This document shows positions 40,633 to 49,539 of a stretch of 64,000 nucleotides of DNA, one piece after another. Position 1 is the stretch's first letter. Each line of letters opens with the position of its first letter. The stretch comes from Streptomyces sp. Tue6028 (lineage in GTDB: Bacteria > Actinomycetota > Actinomycetes > Streptomycetales > Streptomycetaceae): assembly GCF_002300165.1 (NCBI RefSeq), contig NZ_MLCE01000003.1, positions 124,001-188,000 on the forward strand. The letters are read 5' to 3'. The position numbers and the translations under genes were made by a program. Below the pieces are notes generated by a model that saw only the letters and a list, made by a program, of their open reading frames with translations, made no database searches and was not told the DNA's origin.

Positions 40633-42246
40633 TCAGGCGTCGGAGCCGCGCCGCCCGCGGACGGCCGTGGCCGCGCCCCAGCCGAGCCCGCCCACGGCGA
40701 GCACGACCAGGACCATCTCGGGAAGGATGCCGAGCTTCGTCGCCGGGGTCTCGGAGGTGCGCAGGGGCACCTTCTGGACGAGCGAGTCGGCCACGAACAT
40801 CCCGGTCCTCTGGGTGATCCTGCCGTCCGGCATGATCACGGCGCTGACGCCGCTCGTCACCGGCACCGTGACCGTGCGGCTGTGCTCGACGGCGCGGATG
40901 CGGGACATGGCGAGTTGCTGATAGGTCATCTCGCTGCGGTCGAAGGTCGCGTTGTTGCTGGGGACCGAGATCATCTGCGCGCCGTCCGTGACGGTGTCGC
41001 GCACGGCCCAGTCGAAGGCCGCCTCGTAGCAGGTCGCGAGACCGACCTTCGCGCCGTCCATGGTGAACACGCCCGGCTCGGTGCCGCGGCTGAAGTCCTG
41101 GCGCACCATGGTCGTCCAGTTCTTGTTGATGGCACCGAGGAGCGAGCGCAGCGGGAGGTACTCGCCGAAGGGCTGCACCTGCCGCTTGTCGTACGTGTCG
41201 ACGGCGCCCTTCTCGGGGCCCCACAGGATCTGCTCGTTGTAGAGCTTGCCGTCCCGTTCGACGACGCCGCCCACCGAGATGGGGGCACCGATCGCCCGGG
41301 CGGCACCGTCGATCACGGCGCGCGCGTCGGCGTTGGTGAACGGGTCGATGTCGGAGGAGTTCTCCGGCCACAGCACGATGTCGGGCTTCGCGACCTTGCC
41401 GGCCCTGACCTCGGCGGCGAGTCGTTCCGTCTCCCGCGCGTGGTGGTCGAGAACGGCACGCCGCTGGGAGTTGAAGTCCAGTCCCGCGCGCGGCACGTTG
41501 CCCTGGATGACCGCGACGGTCGTCGTGCCCTTCTCCGCCTTGTCGCTGACGAGCGTCCGCGCGGCGAGCGCACCGACGACGGGCACGGCCACGCCGAGCA
41601 GCGCCACCGCCGCGGCACCCTTGCGGACCGCTCCGGTACGCCGGCCCTCGACGGCCAGACGCACGATCTCGTACAGCCCGAATCCGCAGAGGACGACCGC
41701 GAAGCTCAGCACCGGAGTACCGCCCACCGCCGCGAGCGGCAGGAAGACTCCGTCGGCCTGGCCGAAGGCGATCTTGCCCCAGGGGAAGCCTCCGAAGGGG
41801 GCACGCGCGCGTGCCGCCTCTCCCGCGATCCACACGGCGGCCGCCCACAGCGGCCAGGCGGGCAGCCGGGACACGAGCGTGATGCCCGCGCCGACGAGTG
41901 CGACGTACACGGCTTCGACGGCGACGAGCGCCAGCCACGGACCGGGGCCGACCTCGACGCCGGTCCAGACGAGCAGCGGCAGCAGGAATCCGAGGCCGAA
42001 CAGATAGCCGAGGCCCAGTGCCGCCTTCCAGGTGCGACCGCGCAGGACCCAGGCGAAGAGCGCGAAGGCAGGAAGGGCGAGCCACCACAGCGTGCGGGGC
42101 GGGAAGCTGACGTACAGCAGCACTCCGGAGAGCGCCGCTACGGCGGCCGGGACGAGGCGTCGCACCCATGCGGCCCCGCGCGAGGCGGGCGCGGCCTGGG
42201 GTTCGAGCTGATCCGGCTCGTCTACGGTGGTTGCGGTGGCGGTCAC
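40633..42246 (-). CDS. lnt: Apolipoprotein N-acyltransferase
   Basis: About 537 residues from GTG 42244-42246 (VTATATTVDEPDQLEPQ). No ribosome-binding site is seen before this GTG, so translation may be leaderless; an ATG at 42336 is less likely. The N-terminal half has several transmembrane helices (AAVAALSGVLLYVSFPP, TLWWLALPAFALFAWVLRG and others). The C-terminal CN-hydrolase domain has the catalytic triad: Glu near 295 (DIVLWPENSSD), Lys near 353 (YDKRQVQPFGEY) and Cys near 405 (GLATCYEAAFD). It transfers the third acyl chain to the N-terminal Cys of lipoproteins at the outer face of the membrane. Streptomycetes often carry two Lnt-type enzymes, so this may be one of a pair. Confidence 0.93.
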   Translation of the reverse strand: MTATATTVDEPDQLEPQAAPASRGAAWVRRLVPAAVAALSGVLLYVSFPPRTLWWLALPAFALFAWVLRGRTWKAALGLGYLFGLGFLLPLLVWTGVEVGPGPWLALVAVEAVYVALVGAGITLVSRLPAWPLWAAAVWIAGEAARARAPFGGFPWGKIAFGQADGVFLPLAAVGGTPVLSFAVVLCGFGLYEIVRLAVEGRRTGAVRKGAAAVALLGVAVPVVGALAARTLVSDKAEKGTTTVAVIQGNVPRAGLDFNSQRRAVLDHHARETERLAAEVRAGKVAKPDIVLWPENSSDIDPFTNADARAVIDGAARAIGAPISVGGVVERDGKLYNEQILWGPEKGAVDTYDKRQVQPFGEYLPLRSLLGAINKNWTTMVRQDFSRGTEPGVFTMDGAKVGLATCYEAAFDWAVRDTVTDGAQMISVPSNNATFDRSEMTYQQLAMSRIRAVEHSRTVTVPVTSGVSAVIMPDGRITQRTGMFVADSLVQKVPLRTSETPATKLGILPEMVLVVLAVGGLGWGAATAVRGRRGSDA

Positions 42247-42485
42247 TCGGGGAGTGTACGGCGCGTGACCAGGGCGCCGACAGCACGGTCTCGTCCGCTC
42301 TGCGGGAGTCCGGCCGGCCGCCGGGGCTCTCCTCATACACGCGCTGCAACGTTTCTGCGCAACATGTCCACAAACCTGCGCATCACCCGTTACGGTGTGC
42401 CCGAGCCTCTGACGTGCGGCCGGATGTGGTCACGACGGCCGGGGCCCGGCAGAGTCGGGGGGTCGACGGAGTGGGGTCCACCGGG

Positions 42486-43520
42486 ATGGCGTCCGCGGCC
42501 GATCCCGCCGCCGCGGGCGAAAGACGCAGCGCTTCGGACGGCCTGGGCGTCGTCGTGCTCGCGGCCTGCGCCGCCTGGTCACTGGTCACGGCGACCGCGC
42601 ACGGCGGCCGGCCCGAGGGCGTCCTGCTGGCGGTGCTCGCCGTGGCCGCCGGTTACGCGGCGGGGCGGATCTTCGGGGTGCTTCTTCCGGTCGCCGCCCC
42701 GTGCGCGGGTGCGCTCGCCGGACTCGGGCTCGCGATCGCCACTCCCGGCCCGCAGATCACCCTCCAGCTCGGACACTCGGGCGCCACCGCGGCACTGCTG
42801 ACACTCGCCACGGGCGCGGCCTGCTGCGCGGCCTGGGCGGCGCAGACTCCGGGACCTCGCCTCGCCCTGCGTCTGCTCGCCGCCGGGATCACCGTGGCCG
42901 CGGCGGTGCTGGGGTCGACCACCGGTTTCGCCACCTGTGCCGGGGTCCTGCTCTGCTCGCTCGCCGCCGCCCGGATGCACCACCGGGCTCTGGGACTCGC
43001 GGGTCTCGCCGGCGCGGCGGCGCTGGTGACGGGACTGACCTGGGCGATCGCCGAGGACGCCCTGCCCGACGGCCCGACGGCCTCCCTGGAGGGACAGCTG
43101 ACCCGGCACCGGGTCCTGCTCTGGCACGACGCGCTCCGGCTGGCCCACCAGGAACTGGTCCTGGGCGTGGGACCCGGACGTTACGGAGAGCTCAGCCCGA
43201 CGGTCACGCAGTCGCTGCTCCCCGACGGCAAGCCCCACTCCGCTCCCCTGCAGCAGGCGGCCGAGCAGGGCGTGATCGGCGTGGCGCTGCTCGCGGCGGC
43301 GTTCTGCTGGATGCTGTACGCGCTGTGGCGCACTCCGCGCTCCACTCCGGTCGCGCTGACGGCCGGTGCGTCACTCACCGCGCTGGCGGCCATCGCCTCG
43401 ATCGGCAACGCGCTGAGCTTCACGACGGTGACGGCGGGTGCGGGTCTGCTGGCGGGCCTGGCCACGGCACGGCCGCTGGCCGCCGAGGGGCCGGACGACC
43501 TCCCCGACACCATCCGCTGA
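42486..43520 (+). CDS. O-antigen-ligase-like polytopic membrane protein
   Basis: 344 residues from ATG 42486 (MASAADPAAAGERRS). About ten hydrophobic segments, many Ala/Gly/Leu-rich. A characteristic loop is RHRVLLWHDALRLAHQELVLGVGPGRYGELSP, as in the Wzy/WaaL O-antigen ligase family, with the Arg and the G-x-G-P-G-R-Y motif. A QQAAEQGVIGVALLAAAFCWMLYALW segment follows. These enzymes join or polymerise glycans on a lipid carrier at the outer membrane face. The protein is short for the family, and no glycan cluster surrounds it. Upstream is a 239-bp divergent promoter region shared with the acyltransferase gene. The start is moderately sure. Confidence 0.8.
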   Translation: MASAADPAAAGERRSASDGLGVVVLAACAAWSLVTATAHGGRPEGVLLAVLAVAAGYAAGRIFGVLLPVAAPCAGALAGLGLAIATPGPQITLQLGHSGATAALLTLATGAACCAAWAAQTPGPRLALRLLAAGITVAAAVLGSTTGFATCAGVLLCSLAAARMHHRALGLAGLAGAAALVTGLTWAIAEDALPDGPTASLEGQLTRHRVLLWHDALRLAHQELVLGVGPGRYGELSPTVTQSLLPDGKPHSAPLQQAAEQGVIGVALLAAAFCWMLYALWRTPRSTPVALTAGASLTALAAIASIGNALSFTTVTAGAGLLAGLATARPLAAEGPDDLPDTIR

Positions 43521-43566
43521 TCCGGCGGCCTTTGGCCGATGAGGGCCGCGCCGACCGGCGGGACCG

Positions 43567-44112
43567 TCAGTGCACCGTGCCGGGCGTGCCGGGCCGCAGG
43601 TGGTCACGGATGATGCGCACCGCCGCTTCGGCGTTGTCCACCGTGATCGTGAAGGTGTGTCCGTCGCCGAGGCGCAGCACCACGCCCTCACCGCGCCGGA
43701 CGATCACCGCGGTCCCCTTCTCGGGCCGCCAGCGGTAGCCGAAGCCGCCCCACTGGCGTGGGGTGACCTTGGGCGCGAATTCGGCGCCGACGACGCTGGA
43801 CAGCGGAATACGACGGCGCGGCAGTCCGATGTGACCGCAGCGCACTTCGAGGCAGTCCTTGTCCACCTTCACGGCGACGTGCAGGAAGGCGAGCGTGCCG
43901 AAGATGATCAGCAGTCCGGCGGCGATGCAGCCGACGACGGACATGATGAGCGGGGCCGATCCCGACGTCCACGCGGAGTCGACGGCCAGCTCGATACCGA
44001 GCGCCAGGCAGGCGGCTCCGCCGAGGGCGGGCAGCCACTGGACGCGGTTCGTCGCACGCCCGGTCCAGACCTCCGGATGCGGGGTGCCTTCGCCGTGGGG
44101 GTGGTCCCTCAT
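43567..44112 (-). CDS. Small membrane protein with a PH-like C-terminal domain
   Basis: 181 residues from ATG 44110-44112 (MRDHPHGEGTPHPEVW). Two hydrophobic helices (about residues 30-48 and 55-80) precede a soluble region with CLEVRCGHIGLPRRRIPLSS, VIVRRGEGVVLRLGDGHTFTI and VDNAEAAVRIIRDHLRPG. This order resembles the actinobacterial PH-domain membrane proteins (YdbS/YdbT-like and related). Such domains bind lipid head groups or anchor complexes to the membrane. It is convergent with the O-antigen-ligase-like gene. Function unknown; no catalytic residues are evident. Confidence 0.75.
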   Translation of the reverse strand: MRDHPHGEGTPHPEVWTGRATNRVQWLPALGGAACLALGIELAVDSAWTSGSAPLIMSVVGCIAAGLLIIFGTLAFLHVAVKVDKDCLEVRCGHIGLPRRRIPLSSVVGAEFAPKVTPRQWGGFGYRWRPEKGTAVIVRRGEGVVLRLGDGHTFTITVDNAEAAVRIIRDHLRPGTPGTVH

Positions 44113-44282
44113 GTCTACGAGGGTACTCAGCTTCCGCTGCGCGGGCACGGGCTTGCGGAGCGTCACTGGCCCCGGCGGACGATCCCCGTACGGAGGGGGT
44201 TCACACCGTGACCGGCAGTGCTCGGACGTCGCACGCAGCGCGTCCGGCCCGTCACCGGAAGTGGTCGCGGGGCCGGCCCTGC

Positions 44283-45092
44283 TCAGCGTGTCGGACGGTG
44301 ACCTTCGGTCAGCGCGGGACCGACGGCCGAGAGCACCCGGCCTTCCTCGTAGCTGAGCGCGGTCGCGAGCAGCGACCCTTCTTCGCCGCCGAGGAGCACC
44401 GTCACGACGGAGTCGGCGGGGGCCTGCGGCCTCGGCGCCTCACCGATCCTGCGCAGTGCCTGCGCCGCGACCGCACCGGCCGAGCCGTGCAGGACGAGCG
44501 GCGGGCGTCCGGGCCGCTGCACGGCGGCGCGGATGCGCTCGGCGACCAGTTCGTAATGGGTGCAGCCCAGGACGACGGCCCTTACGTCCTCGGGAGTGTG
44601 CGCGGCGGCCGCCGCGATCGCGGCGTCGATGGCGTCCTGGTCCGCGTGCTCCACCGCGTCGGCGAGCCCCGGGCAGGCCACCTCGGTGACGCTCACCCCG
44701 TCCGCGAACTCGGCGATGAGTCCGCGCTGGTAGGGGCTTCCGGTCGTGGCGGGCGTGGCCCAGATCGCGACGGGGCCGCCGCCGGCGGCGGCCGGCTTGA
44801 TCGCGGGCACGGTGCCGATGACGGGCACCTCCGGCTCCAGGCGCGCCCGCAGTGCGGGCAGGGCGCGTACGGAGGCCGTGTTGCAGGCCACGATCAGGGC
44901 GTCGGGACGGTGTCGCGCGGCGGCCTCGGCGACGGCGAGGGCGCGCGCGGTGACGTCCTCCGGTGTGCGGGGTCCCCAGGGCATGGAGCCGGGGTCCGAG
45001 GAGAGCACGAGATCGGCGTCGGGCCGCAGTCGGCGTACCGCGGCGGCAGCAGCGAGCAGTCCGATTCCGGAGTCCATCAGCGCGATCTTCAC
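44283..45092 (-). CDS. Aspartate/glutamate racemase family protein (MurI-like)
   Basis: 269 residues from GTG 45090-45092 (VKIALMDSGIGLLAAAAAVRRL). The two catalytic Cys of glutamate racemases are present, in VACNTAS and GCTHYELV, with the conserved DSG-I-G near the N-terminus and SDPGSMPWGPRTPEDV next to it. It interconverts L- and D-glutamate (or aspartate) in the cytoplasm. A missing second Gly in the DSG-G-L opening and the degenerate middle suggest it may be a paralogue, not the essential MurI. Flanks give no help. Upstream divergent gene is the HpnB-like glycosyltransferase. Confidence 0.85.
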   Translation of the reverse strand: MKIALMDSGIGLLAAAAAVRRLRPDADLVLSSDPGSMPWGPRTPEDVTARALAVAEAAARHRPDALIVACNTASVRALPALRARLEPEVPVIGTVPAIKPAAAGGGPVAIWATPATTGSPYQRGLIAEFADGVSVTEVACPGLADAVEHADQDAIDAAIAAAAAHTPEDVRAVVLGCTHYELVAERIRAAVQRPGRPPLVLHGSAGAVAAQALRRIGEAPRPQAPADSVVTVLLGGEEGSLLATALSYEEGRVLSAVGPALTEGHRPTR

Positions 45093-45146
45093 CCGGTCAC
45101 CATAGACGATCCGCCTCGTCACCCGTCGTGGGGCAGACTGCGGTGG

Positions 45147-46322
45147 GTGAGCGCCGTGGTGTTTGTCGCTGTGATATCGCTGATCGCGTGGCTCTGGCTG
45201 CTGCTCGGCCAGGGCTATTTCTGGCGTACGGATGTACGACTGCCGTCACGCCGGGACCCGGACGAATGGCCGAGCGTCTGTGTCGTCGTGCCCGCGCGCG
45301 ACGAGGCCACCGTCCTCCCCCAGAGCCTGCCGTCCCTCCTCGCCCAGGACTATCCGGGGCGCGCCGAGGTCTTCCTCGTCGACGACGGCAGTTCGGACGG
45401 CACCGGGAAGCTGGCCCGGGAGCTGGCGGAACGCCACGGCGGGCTGCCGCTCACCGTGGACTCTCCCGGGGAGCCGCCCGCGGGCTGGACGGGCAAGCTC
45501 TGGGCCGTGCGGCACGGAATCACCCTGGCACGCGCGCGTGAACCCGAGTACCTGCTGCTGACGGACGCGGACATCGCGCACGCTCCCGACAGCCTGCGGG
45601 AGCTGGTGGCGGCGGCCCGCACCGGGGGGTACGACCTCGTCTCGCAGATGGCGCGCCTGCGCGTGGAGAGCACCTGGGAGCGACTCGTCGTGCCCGCGTT
45701 CGTCTACTTCTTCGCCCAGCTCTATCCCTTCCGCTGGATCTCCGTGTGGAGGGCGCGCACGGCGGCCGCGGCGGGCGGCTGTGTCCTGCTGCGCGCCGAC
45801 GCCGCCGAGCGGGCACAGGTCCCGGACGCCATCCGGCACGCCGTGATCGACGACGTCGCGCTCGCGCGGGCGGTCAAGCGGAGCGGGGGTCACATCTGGC
45901 TGGGGCTCGCCGACCGGGTGGACAGTGTGCGCCCCTATCCGCGACTGCACGACCTGTGGCGCATGGTCTCGCGCAGCGCCTACGCGCAGCTGCGGCACAG
46001 CCCGCTGCTGCTGGCCGGGACGGTCCTGGGCCTCGCCGTCGTGTACCTGGTGCCGCCGATCGCCTTCGTGGCCGGCCTCGCCGCCGGGAGCGTGTGGGCG
46101 GCGGTGGCCGGGGGGCTCGCGTGGATCGTGATGGGCGCGACGTACGTACCGATGCTCCGTTACTACCGGCAGCCCGCGTGGCAGGCCCCGCTGCTGCCGG
46201 TCACCGCTTTCCTGTACCTCCTCATGACGGTCGATTCGGCGGTGCAGCACTACAGGGGGCGCGGTGCCGCCTGGAAGGGCCGCACCTACGCCCGCCCCGA
46301 CACCGCGCTCGAGGAGAGCTGA
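45147..46322 (+). CDS. HpnB-like family 2 glycosyltransferase, membrane-bound
   Basis: 391 residues from GTG 45147. An N-terminal helix (AVVFVAVISLIAWLWLLLG) precedes the GT-A domain: VCVVVPARDEATVLPQSL, EVFLVDDGSSDGTGKLA, EYLLLTDADIAHAPDSL and GGCVLLRADAAERA. Then come VIDDVALARAVKRSG and DLWRMVSRSAYAQLRHSPLLLAG, and C-terminal helices. The PPAGWTGKLWAVRHGI and LVVPAFVYFFAQLYPFRWI stretches fit the hopene-associated transferase HpnB. It adds a sugar to a membrane lipid or carrier. Hopanoid genes are not next to it. It ends 5 bp before the convergent TerD-type stop, with no space for a terminator. Confidence 0.85.
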   Translation: MSAVVFVAVISLIAWLWLLLGQGYFWRTDVRLPSRRDPDEWPSVCVVVPARDEATVLPQSLPSLLAQDYPGRAEVFLVDDGSSDGTGKLARELAERHGGLPLTVDSPGEPPAGWTGKLWAVRHGITLARAREPEYLLLTDADIAHAPDSLRELVAAARTGGYDLVSQMARLRVESTWERLVVPAFVYFFAQLYPFRWISVWRARTAAAAGGCVLLRADAAERAQVPDAIRHAVIDDVALARAVKRSGGHIWLGLADRVDSVRPYPRLHDLWRMVSRSAYAQLRHSPLLLAGTVLGLAVVYLVPPIAFVAGLAAGSVWAAVAGGLAWIVMGATYVPMLRYYRQPAWQAPLLPVTAFLYLLMTVDSAVQHYRGRGAAWKGRTYARPDTALEES

Positions 46323-46327
46323 GTGCC

Positions 46328-47749
46328 CTACTTCCTGCCGGGAGTCCAGTTCATGCCCCACCCGTAGGCGTAGTCGACGGTGCGCTGGGGGCTCACTCCG
46401 CGCTCCGGGACCAGGTAGCGGGCCTCGCGCTGGACGATGAGGTCGTTGCCGGTGTTGGTGATGAGGGCGAGGGCACACACGGTCGAGGGCACGGTGCACT
46501 CGTCGAGGGAGAAGTCGACCGGAGCGCCGCTGAACGGCTGGAGCGTCACCGTGGCGTGCAGGTCGGCGAAGGAGCGCGCCCCTTCATAGATGGTGACGAA
46601 GATGAGGATGCGCCGGAAGCTCTGCTTGTGGTCGAGGTTGATCGTGAGGTTCTCCCCACTGGCCACGGCCCCCGTGCGGTCGTCCCCGTCGAGATGGATG
46701 TACGGCGGCTGGTGCAGCGCCCCGAAGGCGTTGCCCAGGGCCTGCACGACGCCCTTGCGTCCGTCGGACAGCTCGTACAGCGCGCACAGGTCGAGGTCGA
46801 GGTCCGAGTGCATCGCGACAGCACGGCCCCGCTTGCTGCCCCATCCCGAGAACTGCTTGCGCACCTGCCAGTTGAGATTGACGCGCATCGCGCCGGAGGT
46901 GCCGCCCTGCTTGGTCAGCGAGACCGAGGGGGCCTCCTTGGTCAGCGTCACCTTGGAGAGGCTGACCGGGACGGTGGGAGGCGGGGGCGTGCTCCCGTAC
47001 GGGGCGGGGGGCGGCGGCGCGCCGTAGGGGGCCGGCGGCGGCGTGCTGCCGTACGGAGCGGGCGGGGGCGTGCTCCCGTACGGAGCGGGCGGCGGGGTAC
47101 TGCCGTACGGCGCGGGCGGCGGAGTGGTCGCGTAGGGCGAGGGGGCCACGGGCGGTGCCGGCGGCGGCATGGTCACGGGCGGGGCCACCGGCGGTGCGGT
47201 GGGGGCCGGGGGTGCGGCGTGCTGGGGTTCGTCCACCGTGATCCCGTAGTCGGTGGCCAGTCCTTCGAGCCCGCTGCCGTAACCCTGCCCCACTGCGCGG
47301 AACTTCCAGGCGCCCTGGCGCCGGTAGAACTCGCCGAGGACGAAGGCGGTCTCGACGGTGGCGTCGGTGCTGTCGAACCGCGCGATCTCCGTGCCCCGCT
47401 GCGCGTCGAGCACGCGGATGCCGAGGCCGGGCACCTGCCCGAAGGCGCTCCCGTCGGTGGAGGCGGCGAGCACCACCGTCTCGATGGCGGACTCCACCCG
47501 CGTCAGATCGACCAGCAGCGCGTCCGTGACCTGCCCGCCCGCGTCCCGCTTGCCTTCGTGCCGCACGGCGCCGGACGCGTGCGCGGGCTGGTTGTAGAAG
47601 ACGAAATCGCCGTCCGAACGGACCTTGCCCGAGACCAGCAGCAGCGCCGACGCATCCGCGTCCGGCACACCGGGTCCTGAACGCCATCCCAATTCGACGC
47701 GCAGCGCGGTCGTCGGCACGGGAACATTCGCTCCCTTTGACATTGACAT
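46328..47749 (-). CDS. TerD-type stress protein fused by a Pro-rich repeat linker to a TerA-like domain
   Basis: 473 residues, start ATG 47747-47749 with GGGGGC upstream. N-terminal TerD domain (about residues 1-175): MSMSKGANVPVPTTALRVELGW, ADASALLLVSGKVRSDGDFVFYNQPAH, DALLVDLTRVE, RFDSTDATVETAFVLGEFYRR and WKFRAVGQGYGSGL. A linker (about 180-275) is made of PPPAPYGST-type nonapeptide repeats. The C-terminal domain (about 280-473) with VSLTKQGGTSGAMRVNLNW, DLDLDLCALYELSDGRKG, YIHLDGDDRTG and RILIFVTIYEGARSFADL resembles TerA/TerF-type tellurite-resistance proteins. The 'LDL'/'DGDDRTG' acidic clusters are typical calcium-binding sites of TerD proteins. Divergent from a small Pro-rich protein gene. 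Confidence 0.85.
   Translation of the reverse strand: MSMSKGANVPVPTTALRVELGWRSGPGVPDADASALLLVSGKVRSDGDFVFYNQPAHASGAVRHEGKRDAGGQVTDALLVDLTRVESAIETVVLAASTDGSAFGQVPGLGIRVLDAQRGTEIARFDSTDATVETAFVLGEFYRRQGAWKFRAVGQGYGSGLEGLATDYGITVDEPQHAAPPAPTAPPVAPPVTMPPPAPPVAPSPYATTPPPAPYGSTPPPAPYGSTPPPAPYGSTPPPAPYGAPPPPAPYGSTPPPPTVPVSLSKVTLTKEAPSVSLTKQGGTSGAMRVNLNWQVRKQFSGWGSKRGRAVAMHSDLDLDLCALYELSDGRKGVVQALGNAFGALHQPPYIHLDGDDRTGAVASGENLTINLDHKQSFRRILIFVTIYEGARSFADLHATVTLQPFSGAPVDFSLDECTVPSTVCALALITNTGNDLIVQREARYLVPERGVSPQRTVDYAYGWGMNWTPGRK
46981..47140 (-). repeat. 27-bp coding repeats of the Pro-rich linker
   Basis: About six imperfect units of 27 bp (9 codons, P-P-P-A-P-Y-G-S-T) inside the TerD/TerA-type gene. 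Copy number is likely to vary between strains because the DNA units are close to identical. Confidence 0.75.
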
Positions 47750-48043
47750 GTACGCCCCCATCACGTGTCTCCGTACCGGGCCGCCGCGCGGCCGGTCCGC
47801 CGGCTCCGTTTCCCGCACAACCTAATCCCCCACCCCGGAGAACTCCCATGACCCGTGCAGGAAGATCCGTGGTCAACCGCCGGTAACCCGCCGCGAACTC
47901 GGCCTTTACACGATCCGAGCGCCGTTCGACGTCCTTTTTTGCCGAGTTCGCTCGGATTGGGGATCCCGCGTCACTGCCGACACGGAAAACAACCCTCTTA
48001 TCGGTCTCCCCAACCAGCACATCGTGGGCTTAACTTATGTGCC

Positions 48044-48484
48044 ATGACCTCCCCCCGCTCCACATACGGCGGCGGTTACTACTCCGCGCCGTCCTTCTTC
48101 CCGGACACCCCGATCTACGACTCTCTCGTCGCCGAGCGGGGCACTCCCCAGATCGCACCGATCCGGGTCCCCTCCGCCTACGAGACGGGCAGCCATCTCC
48201 CTGCCCTGCCGTCGGCACTCCCCGCACTGCCCGCCGGCCCGTCCCAGCAGGCACCCGCCTACGGGTACCCGCAGGCCCAGCAGCCCGCTCCGCTGCAACA
48301 GGCCCCGGCTCCCTACATCCCGCAGCAGGCGGCCGGCCCGCGTGGCTACCCCGGCCCCCAGCCGCAGCAGCAGCGCCCGATGGCGACCGGCACGGGCTAC
48401 GAGGCGATGCGCCCCGCGGCCCCGCGACCCGCCCCGGCTCCCTACCAGGATCCGTACAACGGGCAGCAGTACCGCGGCTACTGA
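48044..48484 (+). CDS. Small Pro/Gln/Tyr-rich protein of a conserved Streptomyces family
   Basis: 146 residues from ATG 48044. The first about 40 residues (MTSPRSTYGGGYYSAPSFFP, DTPIYDSLVAERGTPQIAPI) are well ordered; the rest is low-complexity Pro/Ala/Gln/Tyr (PQQAAGPRGYPGPQPQQQRP) ending YQDPYNGQQYRGY. I recall a Streptomyces domain of unknown function (DUF6643) that matches this start, from memory only. No membrane segment or signal peptide. It shares the 294-bp divergent region with the TerD-type gene; a TTAACTT element just upstream of the start could be a -10. Function unknown. Confidence 0.75.
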   Translation: MTSPRSTYGGGYYSAPSFFPDTPIYDSLVAERGTPQIAPIRVPSAYETGSHLPALPSALPALPAGPSQQAPAYGYPQAQQPAPLQQAPAPYIPQQAAGPRGYPGPQPQQQRPMATGTGYEAMRPAAPRPAPAPYQDPYNGQQYRGY

Positions 48485-48520
48485 GGTATCCGCGACGTTT
48501 CACCGGTGCCTGCTGGCACC

Positions 48521-49354
48521 ATGGCGGTCATGGGGAACGCGCAACTGCACTCGATCCATGTCCATCCGGTCAAGGCGTTCCGGGGCGAGTCGCCCCGGGA
48601 GGCCGTCGTGGAGCCCTGGGGGCTGGCCGGAGACCGCCGCTGGGCACTGATCGACGACGGGGGAAAGGTCGTCACGCAACGCCAGCAGCCACGTCTCGCA
48701 CTGGCCGCCGCCGAGCTGTTGCCCGGCGGCGGCCTGCGGCTGTCCGGGCCCGGCCGCGAGCCGATCGACGTCACCGTGCCCGCGCGCGCCGGCACGACGG
48801 TGCTCGACATCTTCGGGGACAAGGTGGAGGGCGTCCTCGCCGACGACGCCGCGCATGTGTGGTGCAGCGCCTATCTGGGCACCGACGTGCGTCTCGTCCA
48901 CATGGACGACCCGGCCACCTGCCGTCCCGTCGACCCGGACTTCGCACGCCCGGGTGAGACCGTCAGCTTCGCCGACGGCTATCCCCTGCTCGTCACCACG
49001 CTCGCCTCGCTGGACGCCCTCAACTCACTGATCGCGCAGGGCGACCACGCCCACGAGGGCCCCCTCCCCATGAACCGTTTCCGGCCGAACGCGGTCGTGT
49101 CCGGAACCGACCCCTGGGCCGAGGACGACTGGTCGAGGATCGCCATCGGCGAGGTCACCTTCCGGGTCGCCAAGATGTGCGGCCGCTGCGTCGTCACCAC
49201 CACGGACCAGAGTTCCGCGGAGCGCGGCAAGGAGCCCCTGCGGACGCTCGGGCGCCACCGCCGCGTGGGGAACCAGCTGATCTTCGGTCAGAATCTCGTG
49301 CCCGAGTCCCGCGGCACGCTGCGCGTCGGGGATCCGGTCACCGTCCTCGAATAG
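48521..49354 (+). CDS. MOSC-domain protein (MOSC_N plus MOSC)
   Basis: 277 residues from ATG 48521; GTG 48506 and ATG 48530 are alternatives. The N-terminal MOSC_N beta-barrel has VHPVKAFRGESPREAVVEPW and GLAGDRRWALIDDGGKVVTQRQ. The C-terminal MOSC domain contains RFRPNAVVSGTDPWAEDDWS and CGRCVVTTTDQSSAERGKEPL, where the Cys (KMCGRC) is the usual cluster-delivery residue. MOSC domains act with pterin/molybdenum enzymes or in sulfur carrier roles, as in the mARC reductase family and MoaC/YiiM-like proteins. No molybdoenzyme gene is next to it. Cytoplasmic. Confidence 0.9.
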   Translation: MAVMGNAQLHSIHVHPVKAFRGESPREAVVEPWGLAGDRRWALIDDGGKVVTQRQQPRLALAAAELLPGGGLRLSGPGREPIDVTVPARAGTTVLDIFGDKVEGVLADDAAHVWCSAYLGTDVRLVHMDDPATCRPVDPDFARPGETVSFADGYPLLVTTLASLDALNSLIAQGDHAHEGPLPMNRFRPNAVVSGTDPWAEDDWSRIAIGEVTFRVAKMCGRCVVTTTDQSSAERGKEPLRTLGRHRRVGNQLIFGQNLVPESRGTLRVGDPVTVLE

Positions 49355-49539
49355 CCTCGCGGCCGAGTTCCGTAAGTAGGGGCACCGAGGGGGAACCCCT
49401 GCCCGGGGCACGAGCGTTGAGAGTATGAGAAGTCCATGAGAGGGCCACGGGGAGGGTGATTTCGCTCTCTCTTCCCCGGGCTGCCGCGTGGACGGACCTG
49501 CTGCGGGTTATCACGGACGCGGAAGGGGGGTGCGGGACG

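Noticed and set aside
38695..42801. 1368-residue plus-strand frame across several minus-strand genes
   Set aside because: It spans four well-supported genes in antisense, has Arg/Pro/Gly-rich composition and no domain.
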